This document shows, piece by piece, positions 63,394 through 64,000 of a stretch of 64,000 nucleotides of DNA. How positions within the stretch are numbered: the first letter of the stretch is position 1; every line of letters begins with the position of its first letter. Source of the stretch: Rhizobium sp. BT04 (GTDB taxonomy: Bacteria > Pseudomonadota > Alphaproteobacteria > Rhizobiales > Rhizobiaceae); contig NZ_CP125653.1 of NCBI RefSeq assembly GCF_030053135.1, positions 1-64,000 of the forward strand, in the 5' to 3' direction. The translations under genes were made by a program, and so were the position numbers. Under the pieces are notes generated by a model. It searched no databases, was not told where the DNA came from, and saw only the letters and a program-made list of their open reading frames with translations.

Positions 63394-64000
63394 TCATGCA
63401 TTTCCGGTCGCCGCGCGCACCAGCGCTTCCGGCGAAAGCTGATTGCGCTCGAAGAGCCCGGCCGACAGGCCTTCCTTCATCACCAGCACACGATCCGACA
63501 TGCCGATGATTTCGGGCAGTTCGGAAGAGATCATGATGATGGAGAGGCCCTCTGCGGCAAGCTCGCTGATGAAGCCGTGGACGGCGGCCTTCGAGCCGAT
63601 ATCGATGCCCTTCGTCGGTTCATCGAGGATGATGACCTTGGGCATGGTGGCGAGCCACTTGCCGATGACGACCTTCTGCTGGTTGCCGCCCGACAGCGTG
63701 CCGACCGGTACGGAGAGGGCGGCAGCGCGCAGATCCAGCCGCTCGGCATATTTGCGGGCGAGGGCGAATTCTTCCGCCGCCTGCAGGAAGCCCTTGCGCG
63801 AGGTGCGCGCTAAGGACGGCAGCGTCATGTTCTGGTAGATCGGCATCGGCAACGCCAGCCCGTGGCGGCCGCGCTCTTCCGGCACGTAGACGATGCCGGC
63901 TTTGATCGCATCATGCGGCGAATTGATCGAAATTTCCCGGCCTTCGAGCGACAGCCTGCCGGAGAGCGGCCTGGTGATGCCGAAGAGCGATTGCGCAAGT
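63394..64000 (-). CDS. rhaT: Rhamnose ABC transporter ATPase RhaT (partial, 5' end beyond the window)
   Basis: The last ~201 residues of a CUT2 (RbsA-like) ATPase are present and the frame is open to the window edge. This is the second ATPase half: signature LSGGNQQKVVIGKWLA and Walker B VIILDEPTKGIDIGSK, preceded by GIVYVPEERGRHGLALPM. The first half and start lie beyond base 64000. The order rhaT-P-Q-U-K agrees with the described R. leguminosarum operon, where rhaR and rhaS come next upstream. Confidence 0.92.
   Translation of the reverse strand, partial: LAQSLFGITRPLSGRLSLEGREISINSPHDAIKAGIVYVPEERGRHGLALPMPIYQNMTLPSLARTSRKGFLQAAEEFALARKYAERLDLRAAALSVPVGTLSGGNQQKVVIGKWLATMPKVIILDEPTKGIDIGSKAAVHGFISELAAEGLSIIMISSELPEIIGMSDRVLVMKEGLSAGLFERNQLSPEALVRAATGNA

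Overview
The window reads as alphaproteobacterial DNA from Rhizobium in the strict sense (R. leguminosarum / R. etli group). The grounds are a GC-rich genome with rhizobial gene content (RopA-type porin, rhaT-P-Q-U-K rhamnose operon, kdp operon with a IIA-Ntr-like gene, pcaIJF), mosaic intergenic palindromes of the RIME type, and general-stress promoters of the form GGAAC-N16-CGTT, which are specific to Alphaproteobacteria. Chromosome or megaplasmid cannot be decided from the sequence. No rRNA, tRNA, CRISPR array, prophage or insertion sequence was seen. The first ~450 bases are visibly less GC-rich than the rest.

Layout. 1-1.75 kb: a thermolysin-like metalloprotease gene and a Cys-rich unknown. 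1.8-4.6 kb: pcaIJF, the last steps of the beta-ketoadipate pathway, behind a good sigma70 promoter with an 11-bp inverted-repeat operator. 4.7-7.6 kb: a GNAT acetyltransferase, an MFS transporter and an SDR oxidoreductase. 7.6-14.6 kb: a stress and DNA-repair block comprising glgX-topoisomerase IB-LigD polymerase domain, then DUF3175-GST, two small ORFs, DUF2934 and a UdgX-type uracil-DNA glycosylase. Three of these units have near-perfect EcfG-type promoters and the fourth a weaker one. 14.7-20 kb: cardiolipin synthase plus an EEP phosphatase, a DUF4304-like protein, a LysR regulator and a secreted PDZ protein with an acidic tail.

20.2-27.8 kb: one plus-strand unit of a FadR-type GntR regulator, a transsulfuration-type PLP lyase, a CUT1 ABC transporter and peptidase T. 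27.9-34.1 kb: a lipoprotein cell-wall hydrolase, the sulfate ABC operon (sbp-cysT-cysW-cysA) and a RopA-type porin. 34.2-43.4 kb: an extended potassium operon on the minus strand (27-aa membrane ORF, kdpF, A, B, C, D, E, IIA-Ntr homologue) headed by a sequence matching the E. coli KdpE box. 43.4-50.5 kb: a CopC-like protein without copper histidines, a xylitol/iditol dehydrogenase, DedA, a flavoprotein disulfide reductase coupled to a DUF4126 protein, glutaryl-CoA dehydrogenase, a cupin and a LysR regulator. 50.7-57.9 kb: a branched-chain-type ABC transporter followed by a GMC dehydrogenase and a 3-hydroxyisobutyrate-dehydrogenase-like enzyme, probably one catabolic operon. 57.9-64 kb: an orphan siderophore-type ABC ATPase, a 2-keto-4-pentenoate-hydratase-like enzyme and the rhamnose operon, whose ATPase gene runs off the window.

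The most useful new reading is the 7.6-14.6 kb block. Glycogen debranching, TopoIB, a stand-alone end-joining polymerase, DUF3175/GST, DUF2934 and possibly UdgX look like one general-stress regulon recognisable from promoter sequence alone. The second is the kdp operon, with two unannotated tiny membrane ORFs and a phosphotransferase regulator at its end.
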